Assembly: GCA_032622095.1 (NCBI GenBank)
Contig: CP136065.1
Location: 211,524,151 to 211,588,150, forward strand
Source of the DNA: Siphonodentalium dalli
Taxonomy: Eukaryota > Mollusca > Scaphopoda > Gadilida > Siphonodentaliidae
Direction: 5' to 3'
Length of the DNA stretch: 64,000 bases
Shown one piece after another: positions 22,655-34,638 of this stretch; position 1 is the stretch's first letter; the number at the start of each line of letters is the position of its first letter. The notes under the pieces are model-generated. The model saw only the letters and a program-made list of their open reading frames with translations, was not told the DNA's origin and did not search any database. The position numbers were made by a program, and so were the translations under genes.

Positions 22655-22980
22655 CACCTGCAGCTTTATTACAAATTGGCATCATATGTAGTAAACCTAT
22701 CCTTAGACTTTGAAAAAGAAAAATCTTCATATTGTAACATTTCAGAAAATAAACAGCGAACATGAAATATCGTCATATCGTAACATTTCAGAAAATAAAC
22801 AAGGACCTTGACATTATTACATGCCAGTTCATTATCAAATGCAAATAGAACGTATGTACTAAAATAGAACAATAAAATCAAGAATAAGCACTTCTACCAC
22901 CGTGATTATATTATATATTCATCGACATGTTTGAGGAATTGATCTCTGTATTTATATAGACTTGGAAGTTATAAACCTAT
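22655..22980. other. Intergenic, short direct repeat only
   Basis: AACATTTCAGAAAATAAACA occurs twice (22736 and 22786). Nothing else recognised. Confidence 0.4.
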
Positions 22981-22981
22981 C

Positions 22982-23118
22982 TACAGTAATGCCCTAAGTA
23001 ATCGACTCACCGAGAGCTTTCCGATGAATGGCAACAAGCCATATTTCCAACTAATTCCTGAAAAGTTACCCATAATTCTGCTGTGGTTAAGGAGTCGATT
23101 ACTTAGGGCATTACTGTA
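22982..23118. mobile_element. Tc1/mariner-like MITE, one arm shortened
   Basis: TACAGTAATGCCCTAAGTAA … TTACTTAGGGCATTACTGTA, bounded by TA on both sides; the first arm lacks the CTTAACCACAGCAGAATTAT part. Confidence 0.8.
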
Positions 23119-23200
23119 TACTACATACTCGTTGAGTAGTTATCCCATATGAAATGTTCAGATAATTATGCCAACAAAAAAAATGCTTGATTTTCATCCC

Positions 23201-23600
23201 TTAACCCTTTACCCAACAGAAGGGCCCTGTGCCAATGCATTCTCTTATATATGCGAGTCGACCATAGGTCGCCTCGCATATATAAGAGAATGCATTGGCT
23301 TAACACATTAAAAATTATAAAATTGTTAAAGAATGTAAGAAAAAATGGTAAAAAGTGTTAAAAAAAGATTTTTTTTAGGCCAATGCATTCTCTTATATAT
23401 GCGAGGCGACCTATGGTCGACTCGCATATATAAGAGAATGCATTGGCATAGGGAATAACTATAACCATCACAATGTGGTCAATGAGCCGGTTCCAATGAT
23501 ATCCATATTTGTATGGTTTTATTGAGACAGACCCAAGATATTTTAGGCTGTTGAAGCTTTATTTGGCCGGTTTTGGCCGGTTTGTTGGGTAAAGGGTTAA
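23201..23600. mobile_element. TTAA-bounded piggyBac-like MITE (CCCTTTACCCAACA family)
   Basis: TTAACCCTTTACCCAACA at left and TGTTGGGTAAAGGGTTAA at right. Two copies of a perfect hairpin module lie inside (23231-23300 and 23380-23447), each arm TGCATTCTCTTATATATGCG with GTCGACCATAGGTCG-type centres. 400 bp. Same length and layout at 34239-34638 and, without its insert, 41745-43142. Confidence 0.88.
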
Positions 23601-23884
23601 TTCCCGACCCTATTTTCAGTCCCCTCCTGAATTTTTTTTTATTTGGACATCTGTGATTATTCTCATGCCTTTACCATCAAAATACATTTCAATGACCCAT
23701 TAATCAGTCTATTGTGATCAAATTGTACAATGTAAATCACTATTGTATTGTATAAGATAGGATACTGCTTCAATATCGAGAACTGTCTATGACATTTATG
23801 TTAGCAAGAATAAAATATATAAAATAAAATTTGCCGTATTTTTTCGGAAAAAGATGGATGTAAATCTGGCAATTTATTTATATT

Positions 23885-24232
23885 GGCTTAAATTGTACAC
23901 TAAATCCAGCCATTTTTTGGACCATCTCCTTTTATACTCAACAGAATATATGCAACAAATGAATGAATTTGGGCCATGGATGAGTGCAAAATACACTCAT
24001 TTACCGTTTGAACAATACAAACAACATGGTAGTTATAATGAAAATGAATTTATGACTGGAGTCATAAATTCATTTTTATAATAATTACCATGTTGTTTGC
24101 ATCATTCATAGAGCACATGAGTGTTTTTTGCACTCATCCATGGCTCAAATTCATTCATTTGTTGCATATATTCTGTTGATTGTAAAAGATTGTCCTAAAA
24201 ATGGCCGGATTTAGTGTACAGTACCCCTTTAA
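23885..24232. mobile_element. TTAA-AGGGG fold-back MITE
   Basis: TTGTACACTAAATCCAGCC at left, GGATTTAGTGTACAGTACCC + CTTTAA at right; arms inverted around 24065. Left TTAA end diverged. Confidence 0.75.
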
Positions 24233-24249
24233 CCATAGGTCATTTGTTG

Positions 24250-24430
24250 AAATTATAATCCTAACATTTCCCTGTATAGATAGGACTCCTGCTCTACTTG
24301 TATTATTTGTTTTTCTGTCGGTTGTCGGCTTTTTTTCCCTGAAAATCTCTCCAAATAAATATTAGACCATTCCAATTTATACTTTTATAACTGAGTGGGA
24401 AAATCCATTAAGTATAGAAAGGGTTAATAT
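24250..24430. mobile_element. TTAA family fragment (TTTCTATACT-GAATGG type)
   Basis: Ends AGTATAGAAAGGGTTAA at 24426; interior AATAAATATTAGACCATTCC and CTGTCGGTTGTCGG match copies at 34990-35178, 40587-40760, 41127-41398 and 42232-42475. Confidence 0.55.
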
Positions 24431-25080
24431 ACTCATGTAATGGGTTTATGAAATGAAGCCTATTGAGGCACATGTAATAGGTTCAACACTAATCGACAGT
24501 TAAATTTTTACAGGCATAGAAAAAACAGAGAACAAGACAAAATAGTCAAACATTGTTCATATACAGATTAATATTAATGCCCTTATTACAAGAATTCAGT
24601 GATTTTAAAATGACTGCTTGTAAATTAAGCAAAGTCCAAATTTTTTAACAGAACCTGTAATTTGTTCACAAATAATGGTTTTAAAGAAGTGGAGCAACAA
24701 ATATAATGAAAAGCTCATTAAAGAGGCTTAAAGCTCACAATTACATGTAGGCCAAGCAAAGTCAATTTCCCATTTCTCAGGCCAAAAGTTTTGAAAAGAA
24801 TGAGAGTGCGCGGTTTTTAATATAATTTTTATTTCTGGGGCATGCGCCCATGAAGCATTCGACCCTGCATCGACTATCTCTGTGTTGGTTAGCTCCGGGT
24901 TTAATTTCTGTTGCCCACAGCCATTATCTCCAGAGCATATGTCCATAAAAAGTTAGTTGATAGATTCCTTATAATTTATTTCGTCAACAAGAGATGGACT
25001 GTCGTCCGGTGCATACCCCCTTGTGGCATACCGGCTAGTGTGGGCATATCTATAACTTATGACTGCTATACTCAGACAGA
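24431..25080. other. Intergenic; one dispersed repeat
   Basis: 24745-24935 (TCAATTTCCCATTTCTCAGG … GTTGCCCACAGCCATTAT) recurs at 38714-38830 and, inverted in part, at 26030 and 36900. No gene signal. Confidence 0.45.
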
Positions 25081-25084
25081 TGGA

Positions 25085-25780
25085 CCCAAAAATCAGCATT
25101 TCTATATAAACAAAGATGAATAACTGTAGAACGAAAAACCAAAACAAAACAGTTGAATGCGCCATTAAATGTCCTCATATTGGTGAACATCCATATCAAA
25201 TTTCATTGAGATCCGAGCATTACTGTTCAAGTTATCGCCTGAACAGACATATAAAACAAAATTGAGTAACTCTAGAACGGAAACTCGAACAAAACGATTG
25301 AATCCTCTATTGAATGTCCCCAAATAGAGGATTCAATAGTGAACATCCATACAAAATTTCATTGAGATCCGAGGACTACTGTTCAAGTTATGACCTGAAC
25401 GGATGGACCAAAAAGCCAACATTTCCAGATAAACAAAGATGAATAACTCTAGAATGGAAAAGCCGAACAAAACAATGGAACCCGATATTGAATGTACTCA
25501 TAGTAGTGAACATCCATACCAAATTTCATTGAGATCACAACACAACTGTTGAAGTTATGACATGAACAGACACCAGACGGACCAAAAGCCAACATTTCCA
25601 GATAAACAAAGATGAATAACTCTAGAATGGAAAATCCGAACAAATCGATGGAATCCTCTATTAAATGTCCTCCTAGTAGTGAACATCCATACCTAATTTC
25701 ATTGAGATCCGAGCACTACTGTTCAAGTTATGACATTAACAGTCATAGGACAGACGTACAGACGGCAGGTGCATAACAGT
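25085..25780. repeat. Diverged ~157-173-bp tandem repeat, four units
   Basis: GAACATCCAT at 25184, 25341, 25508 and 25681; each unit contains AAATTTCATTGAGATCCGAG, GTTCAAGTTATGAC, an AGACGGACC-like stretch, and AACAAAGATGAATAACTCTA. Ends in the sequence ACAGACGGCAGG…GTATACCCCC. Confidence 0.8.
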
Positions 25781-26314
25781 ATACCCCCTTTTTATGTGTA
25801 CCCATACCATAGTATGGTACACATAGTGTCAACGTCTGGATTGACCACTCGTCGTGGGTCAGATCCTGTTTTTATACCTTAGTTATGGCCCTTTTTTTAA
25901 CTAAGAATTGAACAGATTTGAGATTTTTATGCTTACAATATATAACCATAGCTGCTTACAATTAATTACCTGTGATATCAGTTAGCTCTAAGAGAGGGCT
26001 TCGGGACCATTCATGCGGGCCTGAGAAATGGGAAATTGACTTTGAATGGCATTAGCAGGAAAGAAAATCAATATTGAGACATGGAAGCCCATTTTTTTGG
26101 ACAAAAATTTAAGCTATTGATATATCTTTGGACATCTCACACCATTACCAGCCAATTAACATTCACAAATAAAGTACATGTATGTCAAAGAATTAGTCAA
26201 ATTAACTTCTGGAACTGTGAGTATATCATGTAACTAATGATTGTGTTCTCGTCTCCCTACTTCTCTATACACATCCCTGATCATTTACTGCAAGTGGTGA
26301 AACCTCTTATAATA
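25781..26314. other. Intergenic, nothing recognised
   Basis: Contains a short palindrome GTACCCATACCATAGTATGG/TACAC near 25798 and a piece of the dispersed CCTGAGAAATGGGAAATTGA repeat at 26031. No coding. Confidence 0.4.
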
Positions 26315-26685
26315 ACAATCCCTGAAATAGTATGTCAGTCATTTGCAGAGAAAGGTCCCAAGACGGTGAATTTATTGACGCTAACCCACATGACGGGCTA
26401 TCATCACCAAATTCAACCTATGGGAACCTCATTCTGCTTAGGCCTCAACTGCTATGGGAGACCTAGATTAAGATTTAAGTTCCCCAATTGAAGTTGGTGA
26501 TGTTCACCCATTAGTCACTTTGATTGTGCATTTCATCTTCTGTGAATAGTTACTCCCAGAAGATGATGCATATTAAAACAGAATGAGGTCCTCAGAGGGT
26601 GAATTTGGGGATGCTAGATGTATGGGATTCACCTTCTGGAGACCTCATTCTAAAGATGACAGACACACTATTTGCAGGCTTTTAT
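26315..26685. mobile_element. hAT-like fold-back MITE, diverged copy
   Basis: CCCTGAAATAGTATGTCAGT at left and GACAGACACACTATTTGCAG at right; inner GGTGAATTTATTGACGCTA / CACCTTCTGGAGACCTCAT arms. Central module as in 15193-15586. Confidence 0.6.
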
Positions 26686-26988
26686 ATTAATCAGGTCAAC
26701 TGTTTGAAGAAGCAATCAAGCTATTGGTGAGAATCAATGTACCATCAGATTTGAAACAGAAAACAAGAAGCTTAGATAGTATGATAAATTAGATAATATG
26801 TAATATCGATATGAACATGATCTACTTACAGACAATAAACAATGATAAACATACATGTATATGCAAAAACAAAACAAGAATTAATAATATACAAAATAAG
26901 AAATAATATGAAAAATATCTAATATGTTTCAAACAATAAATATAACACATAGTTCTGTTATCTTCATATCAACATGATATTGTCTACT

Positions 26989-27710
26989 TTAAAGGGGTAC
27001 TTTACACTATATCCGGCCCATTCATGGGACCATCTCCTATTATATTCAACAGAATATATGCAGTGAATGAATATGAGCCATGGATGAGTTTAAAATGCAC
27101 TCATGTTCTCTATAACGATGCAAACAACATGGTAATTATAATGAAAATAAAAGGTCGCTGACCAAAACGTCCCCCAATGATGGTGGCAGGTTTGAAGGAT
27201 TTATAGGTTTCAGATCCCTACACTAGAAAATATAGGAGGAACCGATCACACCAATATGATACAAAGTGCATATTCACTAAATAAGTTGCACATCTCCAAT
27301 CTGTCAAGGGTGAATAATTCTAAAAAAAAAAAAAACATTTCTATGTCGAAATATAGCAATATCTCCGCCAAAATGACTCCCACCGTAACTCAAAATTGCA
27401 GGTTCACATGCTGGTTGATATATGTGCCAAGTTACCAGAAAATGACAGAATACAGGCTCATACAAAGTTCCGGATGGACGAGGGACATTAGTATAATCCT
27501 CCGACAGAAAGTTGGGGGAAAATGAGTTAATGACTCAAGCCATAAACTCATTTTCATTAAAATGACCATGTTATTTTACATCATTCATAAAGTAAATGAG
27601 TGTATTTTGCACTCATCCATGGCTCAAATTCATTCATTTGTTGATATATTCTGTTGAATATAATAGATGGTCCCATAAATGGCCGGATTTAATGTACAGT
27701 CCCCCTTTAA
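26989..27710. mobile_element. TTAA-AGGGG MITE with a ~370-bp insertion at its centre
   Basis: TTAAAGGGGTACTTTACACT at left and AATGTACAGTCCCCCTTTAA at right, TTAA on both sides. The centre is interrupted at about 27148-27522 by sequence starting AAAAGGTCGCTGACC and ending GTTGGGG, flanked by GAAAAT on both sides (possible 6-bp target duplication). The insert type is not recognised; it contains A14 near 27321. Confidence 0.7.
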
Positions 27711-27858
27711 TGGCCCTGAAATCCAGACAGTGATTTCAGTTAATATTTATGCTGATATTGAATTAATTTAAAGGTGTAATGAAAACTCATTTCAGTTATA
27801 TAGTGGTAAAATCTTGCAGAATGTTCTCATTTGCCATAAACAATGGCTAAATATTTGA

Positions 27859-27976
27859 GACAAGACAGTAAATGACTGTGGAGTTGCCCACCTGACTTCA
27901 AAGACTTCAAAGACTGGGACTGAAGACTACAACAGTTAATACTTGTCAGAATCACTTAAGACAAGTAGTTCTAAAC
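27859..27976 (+). repeat. Copia LTR fragment
   Basis: CAAGACAGTAAATGACTGTG, GACTGGGACTGAAGACTAC and TTAAGACAAGTAGTTCT match, with substitutions, the reverse complement of 9300-9417 in the Copia LTR. The outer LTR parts are missing, so this is a piece of a solo or truncated LTR. Confidence 0.7.
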
Positions 27977-28149
27977 AGTTCAAATGTTTTTTTATGAAAA
28001 GAATAATTTTAAATTGAGCTGAGTGAAATCTAAATTAGATAAAAAATATTTGTTTTCTAATTAAATTTTTTTTTTTGGTTAAATTGCAAATCGGAACCCC
28101 AGTCACTCAAGGACCCTCCATACAGAATATAAAATAAATAGGCTAGATG

Positions 28150-28645
28150 GTTCTTGAGAAGAAGCTGTTTCAAGAATTACTATGGCAGGAAAGAGTTATG
28201 GTCCTGACTTCACAACTATTTGACCTGGTGACCTCATTTGAAAAAATCTGAATGTGAGTCACCTAGGGAACATTAACATAAAATTATGAAACCCATTCAG
28301 GATTATGGTTCTGGAGTAGAAGTTGTTTTAAGAATTACTATGGCGGGAAAGAGTTATGGCCCTGAATTCACACCAATTTGATTTGGTGACCTCAATTGAA
28401 CAAATCTGAATGTGAGTCACCTAGGGAACATCCACATCAAATATGAACCCATTTGGTCTTATGGTTCTGGAGAAGAAGTCATTTTGAGAATTACTATGGA
28501 GGGAAAGAGTTATGACCCTGGCTTCGCAACTATTTGACCTGGTGACTTCATTTTAACAAATCTGAATGTGAATCACCCAGGAAACATCCACACCAAATAT
28601 GAACCGATTCAGTCTTATGGTTCTGGAGAAGAAGACAATTGTTGA
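28150..28645. repeat. ~157-bp tandem repeat, three to four units
   Basis: TATGGCAGGAAAGAGTTATG at 28181, with relatives at 28339 and 28495 (158 and 156 bp). Each unit also has TTTGACCTGGTGAC, CTGAATGTGAGTCACC and ATGGTTCTGGAGAAGAAG. Followed by GATGGATGGATGGACGG. Confidence 0.85.
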
Positions 28646-29345
28646 TGGATGGATGGACGGCTGGTCGGATGAAGGGTGATAACTATAACTCCACTGGAGA
28701 TTTTGTCTCAGGCGAAGCGCAAAAAAACGACAGATCATTAGAAATTGCAGAAAATTCAGCGAAGAATTATTTCTGTAGAGAGGGGTTAACATAAGGTGCT
28801 GGATCTGTGCCAGGTTTGCATAGGGCAGTTGTGTGATTGGCAGAGGATGATTATGCATGAGAAGTTTTTGTATCGGTTGAACGGATTAAGCCAGGACTGC
28901 TAAGGTATTGCGGAGAGAGAAGATTTAACTATCAATCTACGTTCAGATTCGTAAGAATGTGTAGCACCCTCCCATTTGAATGCCAATCAATTTCTTGAAT
29001 GGATTGATATACATGTATTTCGGAGTAAGCATGATGAAATATATGATATTCATGTTACATAATTATGTGTATTGTACATGCATTATAGATATTGTAATAT
29101 TCTATATGATATGCACACCGATGCGATATATGTTTACCTGTCTTTCTAGATTACAACTTCGTTGCAAGAATTTGTAGTGGTTATAATATAAATAATTGAT
29201 GTTTGTCTGATTGAAACGAGTTAAAACATAAAGATAGTGAATCTCTTCCGGACAATGATCATAATATTTATAAAACCCGATTTTCAAGACTACAAATAGC
29301 TTTATTATGAATAAAGCATAGACAAAAACTGAAGATTAATCAGGA
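28646..29345. other. Intergenic, nothing recognised
   Basis: AT-rich, no repeat or coding signal that I can support. Confidence 0.4.
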
Positions 29346-29696
29346 TTAACCCTTTACCCAACAAAACGCCCAAAAACGCCCAAATAAAGCTTCAACAGCC
29401 TAAAATATCTTCGGTCTGTCTCAATAACACCATACAAATATGGATATCATTGGAACCGGTTCATTGACCACATTGTGATGGCTTACCATTTTTCTTACAT
29501 TCTTTAACAATTTAAAAAAAATTCTTACATTTTTTAACAATTTTTATAATATTTTTCTACATTCTTTGACAATTTTATCATTTTTAATATGTGTTAAGCC
29601 AATGCATTCTCTTATATATGCGAGGCGACCTATGGTCGACTCGCATATATAAGAGAATGCATTGGCACAGGGCCGCTCTATTGGGTAAAGGGTTAA
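29346..29696. mobile_element. TTAA piggyBac-like MITE (CCCTTTACCCAACA family), one hairpin module
   Basis: TTAACCCTTTACCCAACAAA to ATTGGGTAAAGGGTTAA. Only the right hairpin module (29600-29668) remains; the left is replaced by A/T-rich filler. Confidence 0.85.
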
Positions 29697-29830
29697 TGAG
29701 TAAATGAATGAGTAAATGACCTGCAAAGGCATAAATAATTTTTTTTTTATTTCGGTACAATGAAATCTTTCCTTCAAAATGACTGGCTTTAATGACGGGG
29801 TACTAACAAGAGAGTTTTCCCTTTTGCCAT

Positions 29831-29981
29831 CAAGCCTTGAAATAGTGAGCCTGTCATTTGCAGAATGAGGTTCCCAGAGGGTGAATTTGGTGATGCTAGC
29901 CCGCTATGCGGGGTAGCATCACTAAATTCACCCTCTGGGGACCTCATTCTGCAAATAACAGACACCCTATTTTAAGGCTTG
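29831..29981. mobile_element. hAT-like fold-back MITE with 8-bp target duplication
   Basis: CAAGCCTTGAAATAG … TTTAAGGCTTG; the whole 151 bp is an inverted repeat (GAGGTTCCCAGAGGGTGAAT / ATTCACCCTCTGGGGACCTC). Flanks TTTGCCAT (29823-29830) and TTTGCCGT (29982-29989) are an 8-bp duplication with one later change. Confidence 0.88.
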
Positions 29982-30189
29982 TTTGCCGTATCTGCAAGAT
30001 GGCCAAAAATAGCCTAAAAAACTGTCCTGAAAGGTTATATGTATTATAACAGAAGATTTAAGTATTAATTGATATGAGGGTTAATTTCCAGACAACTAGT
30101 AGAAGAGAATAACATCTTATCATCTGCGTACTCGCCACTTTTCTCAACCTGCGATTTACACCCCCATCTGTAATATAAAATCGCAGCAC

Positions 30190-30382
30190 TTATCGAGGTG
30201 ACTGATGGGTGAACATCACCAACATCAACTGGGGAACTTCAATCTGATCCAAGGTCTCCAATAGCATTGAGGACTAAGCAGAATAATTTTCCCAGAGGGT
30301 GAATTTGGTGATGATTGCATCAGTAAATTCACACACGGGGAACTCATACTGCAAATGTCAGACACACTATACTCAGGCTTGA
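30190..30382. mobile_element. hAT-like MITE, truncated on the left
   Basis: GATGGGTGAACATCACCAAC, CAGAGGGTGAATTTGGTGAT and the right end GACACACTATACTCAGGCTTG match the 15193 and 26315 copies. Confidence 0.65.
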
Positions 30383-30665
30383 TGAAGAGAAACGCTAACT
30401 TTAACAACTGAAATTGGATTTGAATTGGAATAACAATATTACAGTGCTTTATGGTTATCAGTGGTAGATGACTGGTTTTTCTATTAAAAATATCTTTTCA
30501 TAAATAAATATGCGAAAGTAAAACTGTTAGTCTCCCACTGGATATCACGAAATGCAATAAATAATTATCTTTATTTAGTTAACAGATGATGGGCCAACCT
30601 TGGTTGATAGGTTTATGCTAAGACATAAGAATTCATAAGGCACTGACAGCCTTACGGCAGCTATC

Positions 30666-30882
30666 TACAGTAATGCCCTAAATAATCGACTCCTTAACCA
30701 CAGCAGAATTATGGGTAATTTTTCAGGATTTTGTCGGAAATATGGCTTGTTGCCATTCATCGGAAAGCTCACAGTGAGAGCTTTCCGTTGAATGGCAAAA
30801 AGCCATATTTCCAACTAAATCCTGAAAAATTACCCATAATTCTGCTGTGGTTAAGGAGTCCATTATTTAGGGAATTATAGTA
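30666..30882. mobile_element. Tc1/mariner-like palindromic MITE, complete
   Basis: TACAGTAATGCCCTAAATAA … ATTATTTAGGGAATTATAGTA; both ~100-bp arms present (CACAGCAGAATTATGGGTAA and its inverse), centre near 30773, TA on both sides. Confidence 0.85.
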
Positions 30883-31093
30883 CATTCATAACCATATAGT
30901 ACTATTGAGCGATAAAATCAGACTACATGTAGATACAATCAAGGGTTGATTGAGGCCAATTATAGACACAAAGCCGCTAGTCCACATATCCCCCAAATAA
31001 GGTGGCTTTATTTCACCGGTGACTTTTTAGAAATTAAAAAGAGATTCTTGGAACAATCATTGAATAAAACTCTCCTTCCAACTGTCTATGTTG

Positions 31094-31470
31094 TTAACCC
31101 TTTACCCAACAAACCGGCCAAATAAAGCTTCAACAGCCTAAAATATCTTCGGTCTGTCTCAATAGAACCATACAAATATGGATATCATTGGAACCGGCTC
31201 CTTGACCACATTGTGATAGTTACAGTTATGCCCTGTGCCAATGCATTCTCTTATATATGCGAGTCGACCATAGGTCGCCTCGCATATATAAGAGAATGCA
31301 TTGGCCTAAAAAAAACTTTTTACCATTTTTTCTTACATTCTTTAACAATTTTATAATTTTTAATGTGTTAAGCCAATGCATTCTCTTATATATGCGAGGC
31401 GACCTATGGTCGACTCGCATATATAAGAGAATGCATTGGCACAGGGCCCTTCTGTTGGGTAAAGGGTTAA
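31094..31470. mobile_element. TTAA piggyBac-like MITE (CCCTTTACCCAACA family), two hairpin modules
   Basis: Complete copy in the opposite orientation to 23201-23600: TTAACCCTTTACCCAACAAA … TGTTGGGTAAAGGGTTAA, with hairpins at 31235-31304 and 31374-31440. Confidence 0.9.
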
Positions 31471-31871
31471 CACACCTAGTTTTATGTAACTTCAGTAAAA
31501 AGGAGTGGCCTGAACCCATATCCTACTTGATCTGGAAACCAAAATAATTCTCAGCCAACAAGGAACATAACTCTGGTAAAAATGGGCGGACTTCGCCCAT
31601 ATTCGAGCTTGACCTGTATTTTCCTGTGAGCAATCCATATACCAAATTTGTAAACAATCGGATAACTAAAGTTATCATCCGGAAACCATCTGGGATAGAC
31701 GGACGGACACCAATGATTTCTATAGTCCCCCAAATTTGTTTTCGGTCGACAACTAGGGATGATGTGTCCTGGTCAAGTATCTTACTCTACCAGCCAGTGA
31801 CATTATTTTACTGAAATAGATGCACTTTTTCCCCCATAAAATCGATTTGAAATTCCATGTCAAACTGATAT

Positions 31872-32075
31872 TTAAAGGGGTACTGTACACTAAATCCGAC
31901 CATTTATTTGACCATCTCCTTTTATTCTCAACATAATATATGCAACAAATGAATGAATTTGAGCCATGAATTAGTGCAAAATACACTCATGTGCTCTATG
32001 AACGATGCAAACAACATGGTAATTATAATGAAAATGAGTTTATGACTTGAGTCATAGTGTACAGTCCCCCTTTAA
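31872..32075. mobile_element. TTAA-AGGGG MITE, right arm deleted
   Basis: TTAAAGGGGTACTGTACACT; complete left arm to ATTATAATGAAAATGAG; then only TAGTGTACAGTCCCCCTTTAA of the right arm. Confidence 0.8.
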
Positions 32076-33329
32076 GTGCTAAAATTAACATTGGTGTCAA
32101 TGTAAAAAAAAAGACACTCCCCCCAAACATATTATGGTAACTCCAGTAACCATTCTGTGACACACTGACTCTTTGTAGTCTATTTATTCATTGTTCTGGT
32201 GAGGCCTTCATTAAAAGAGAACTGACAAGTGTCCGGTGGAATAGTGGATCTTATATGTAATTCAGCTGCTTTTTCCATGTTAGTTATGTGATCTTCAGCA
32301 AGGAATCACGGTTTCAAATCTTCCAAATACAGCATACTTTACATCAAACAAGGCCTATAGGGAGCCTCACATATATATAAGAGAATGCATTGGCACAGGG
32401 TTTTCGCATAATTTCAGGAAGCTCCAGTAATGGAAGGGATAATAAAGGCTTCACACAAAGAAAAATAGAATACAATGAGTCCGTATGTCACAGAATGGTT
32501 ACTGGAAATAGAATATGTTGGGGGGGGGTCTTTTTAACATTGACAGCAATGTTAATTTAGCACTTAATTGATATACATGTATGCAGTTGATTGTAAGATC
32601 GACCCGTCCTGCGTGTGACAATCAACAAGTAAGCCTATTATTTCTCTGCTACCAAATCATTTCCTATATATATATATAGATATAATATATGGTTGGGTCC
32701 AGTATTTGTTAGTATATCTACAAGGGGGTGATTCCATTCATTACGTTCGGCTACAATGGGTAATGAAATTACAATGGGCAATGAATGGAATGACCGGGCG
32801 CAAATACGCCGGGCTAGGCTCGCTACACCTATGGCCGAGGTGGTGTAACTGTGAGCGTATTGTAATGTGACATCACTTTCCATGCGAAGATCGGTTGTCA
32901 ACTGAGAAAGCACATGGAAAATATTTATGTAATGAATTAAATGAAATTTTTATTTTTTTTATTTGTCATGATTAATATATAATATATAATTCTGAAATAT
33001 ATAATTCAATTGGATGACAGTTAAAATTATTTATTCCACACCATTTGACGTGAGTCACATGTATTCAACAGAATCCCAGCCATTGAATACATATTAGTGT
33101 ATACCTCTAGTGGAATACAAGCCGGAACTATTCTTGTTGACGTTGTCGCCAAGAAAGATGACGTACATTACGTCGATCATCCGCTTCTGGTGATCCCCCT
33201 ATAATTACTGGTTATTTGTCAGACTTAAATCACAATAAAGGTAGCTATAGTAACAATGAAGTTGACATTCGTGGATTGAACTTATTTGACTGAACAGTGT
33301 AGAATAAATACAGAACACAACTTGCATCA
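32076..33329. other. Intergenic, mostly unrecognised
   Basis: 32350-32445 is a partial TTAA-family piece (AGAGAATGCATTGGCACAGG … GTAATGGAAGGGATAA). 32100-32170 and 32450-32560 are weakly inverted (ACACTCCCCCC / GGGGGGGTCTTTTT). 32725-32795 repeats ACAATGGGTAATGAAATTAC, also near 33735. No coding. Confidence 0.4.
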
Positions 33330-33334
33330 TAATC

Positions 33335-33465
33335 TCGAATCTTTTATCGAACTCGTTGCGGACGGCGCAAAGTTATATTTCGCTCGAGCTACGCTCTCGC
33401 GAAATATATCCTTGCGCCATCCGCAACTCATTCGATAAAAGAGTCTCGATTAAGATGCGCGTTGT
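33335..33465. repeat. Fold-back hairpin, ~50-bp arms (TTCGCTCGAGC centre)
   Basis: CTTTTATCGAACTCGTTGCG and GGCGCAAAGTTATATTTCGC are answered by GCGAAATATATCCTTGCGCC and CGCAACTCATTCGATAAAAG. Same architecture, different sequence, at 57395-57515 and 59560-59690. Confidence 0.75.
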
Positions 33466-33884
33466 GTTCTGGCTATGTATCCAAAGTTTTAGATACTAAG
33501 TGTCAAGGTTATTCTAAAATTAGATATTTTGCTTGTTCGATAAAAGTAAAAAATTCTCGTTAGTTTCATTGTGAATATCAGATATTTTTGCTCATTTACT
33601 TAAGTCTTCGTCTTTTTCGACACACTCAATGTGAGTTTTGTCAAATTTCCTCAATAAAAAATTATGTTTTGTTTGCAGTTGTAACTGTGCTATTTTTAGA
33701 TTACTCCGGTCACCAAAATTCATTCCAACTTTTTCCCAGGGTAATTTACCCATTGTAGCCCAGCGCAATGAATGGAATTGGCCCAAGGCATTAGGTACAA
33801 CAATGAGAAGTCAACTGGGATTTTGTGAATAGACAATTAACTGCCCACTTGCCTTCCCTCATCAAGAACTCGTCACCATAATTA

Positions 33885-34238
33885 GCACCAACAGAAGACT
33901 AATGCTTTATCGACGGAGCCACTGTAATGTGAGGTCAACTTCAAACATCAGAAGACTATTGCTTTCTCGACTCCGATTCGACGGAGACACTACGCAATGG
34001 GAGGACCAAATACAGTTAACTTAAAACATCAAAAGACTACTGTTTTATCGATGTACACACTGTGCAATGTGATGACCAAATACAGTTATCTTCAAACGAG
34101 AAGATTAATGGTTTATCAACGCCTATTTGACAGAGACACTGCTGAATGTGAGGACCAAATACAGTTAACTTCAAACATCAGAGACTAATGCTTTATCGAA
34201 AGAACCACTGTGCAATGTGATGACCAAATACAGTCAAC
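33885..34238. repeat. ~60-80-bp diverged tandem repeat, five units
   Basis: Units share AGACTAATGCTTTATCGA, GACACTG…CAATGTGA and GACCAAATACAGTTAACTT. The array is ended on the right by insertion of the TTAA MITE at 34239. Confidence 0.75.
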
Positions 34239-34638
34239 TTAACCCTTTACCCAACAGAAGGGCCCTGTGCCAATGCATTCTCTTATATATGCGAGTCGAC
34301 CATAGGTCGCCTCGCATATATAAGAGAATGCATTGGCTTAACACATTAAAAATTATAAAATTGTTAAAGAATGTAAGAAAAAATGGTAAAAAGTGTTAAA
34401 AAAAGATTTTTTTTAGGCCAATGCATTCTCTTATATATGCGAGGCGACATATGGTCGACTCGCATATATAAGAGAATGCATTGGCACAGGGCATAACTGT
34501 AACTATCACAATGTGGTCAAGGAGCCGGTTCCAATGATATCCATATTTGTATGGTTCTATTGAGACAGACCGAAGATATTTTAGGCTGTTGAAGCTTTAT
34601 TTGGCCGGTTTTGGCTGGTTTGTTGGGTAAAGGGTTAA
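34239..34638. mobile_element. TTAA piggyBac-like MITE (CCCTTTACCCAACA family), complete 400-bp copy
   Basis: Nearly identical to 23201-23600: TTAACCCTTTACCCAACAGA … TGTTGGGTAAAGGGTTAA with two hairpin modules. Confidence 0.9.

Noticed and set aside
31226-31547. Overlapping open frames with the words [21 protein letters not shown] on both strands
   Set aside because: They are translations of the palindromic MITE hairpin; the same peptide appears at 29544, 34217, 41732 and other copies.
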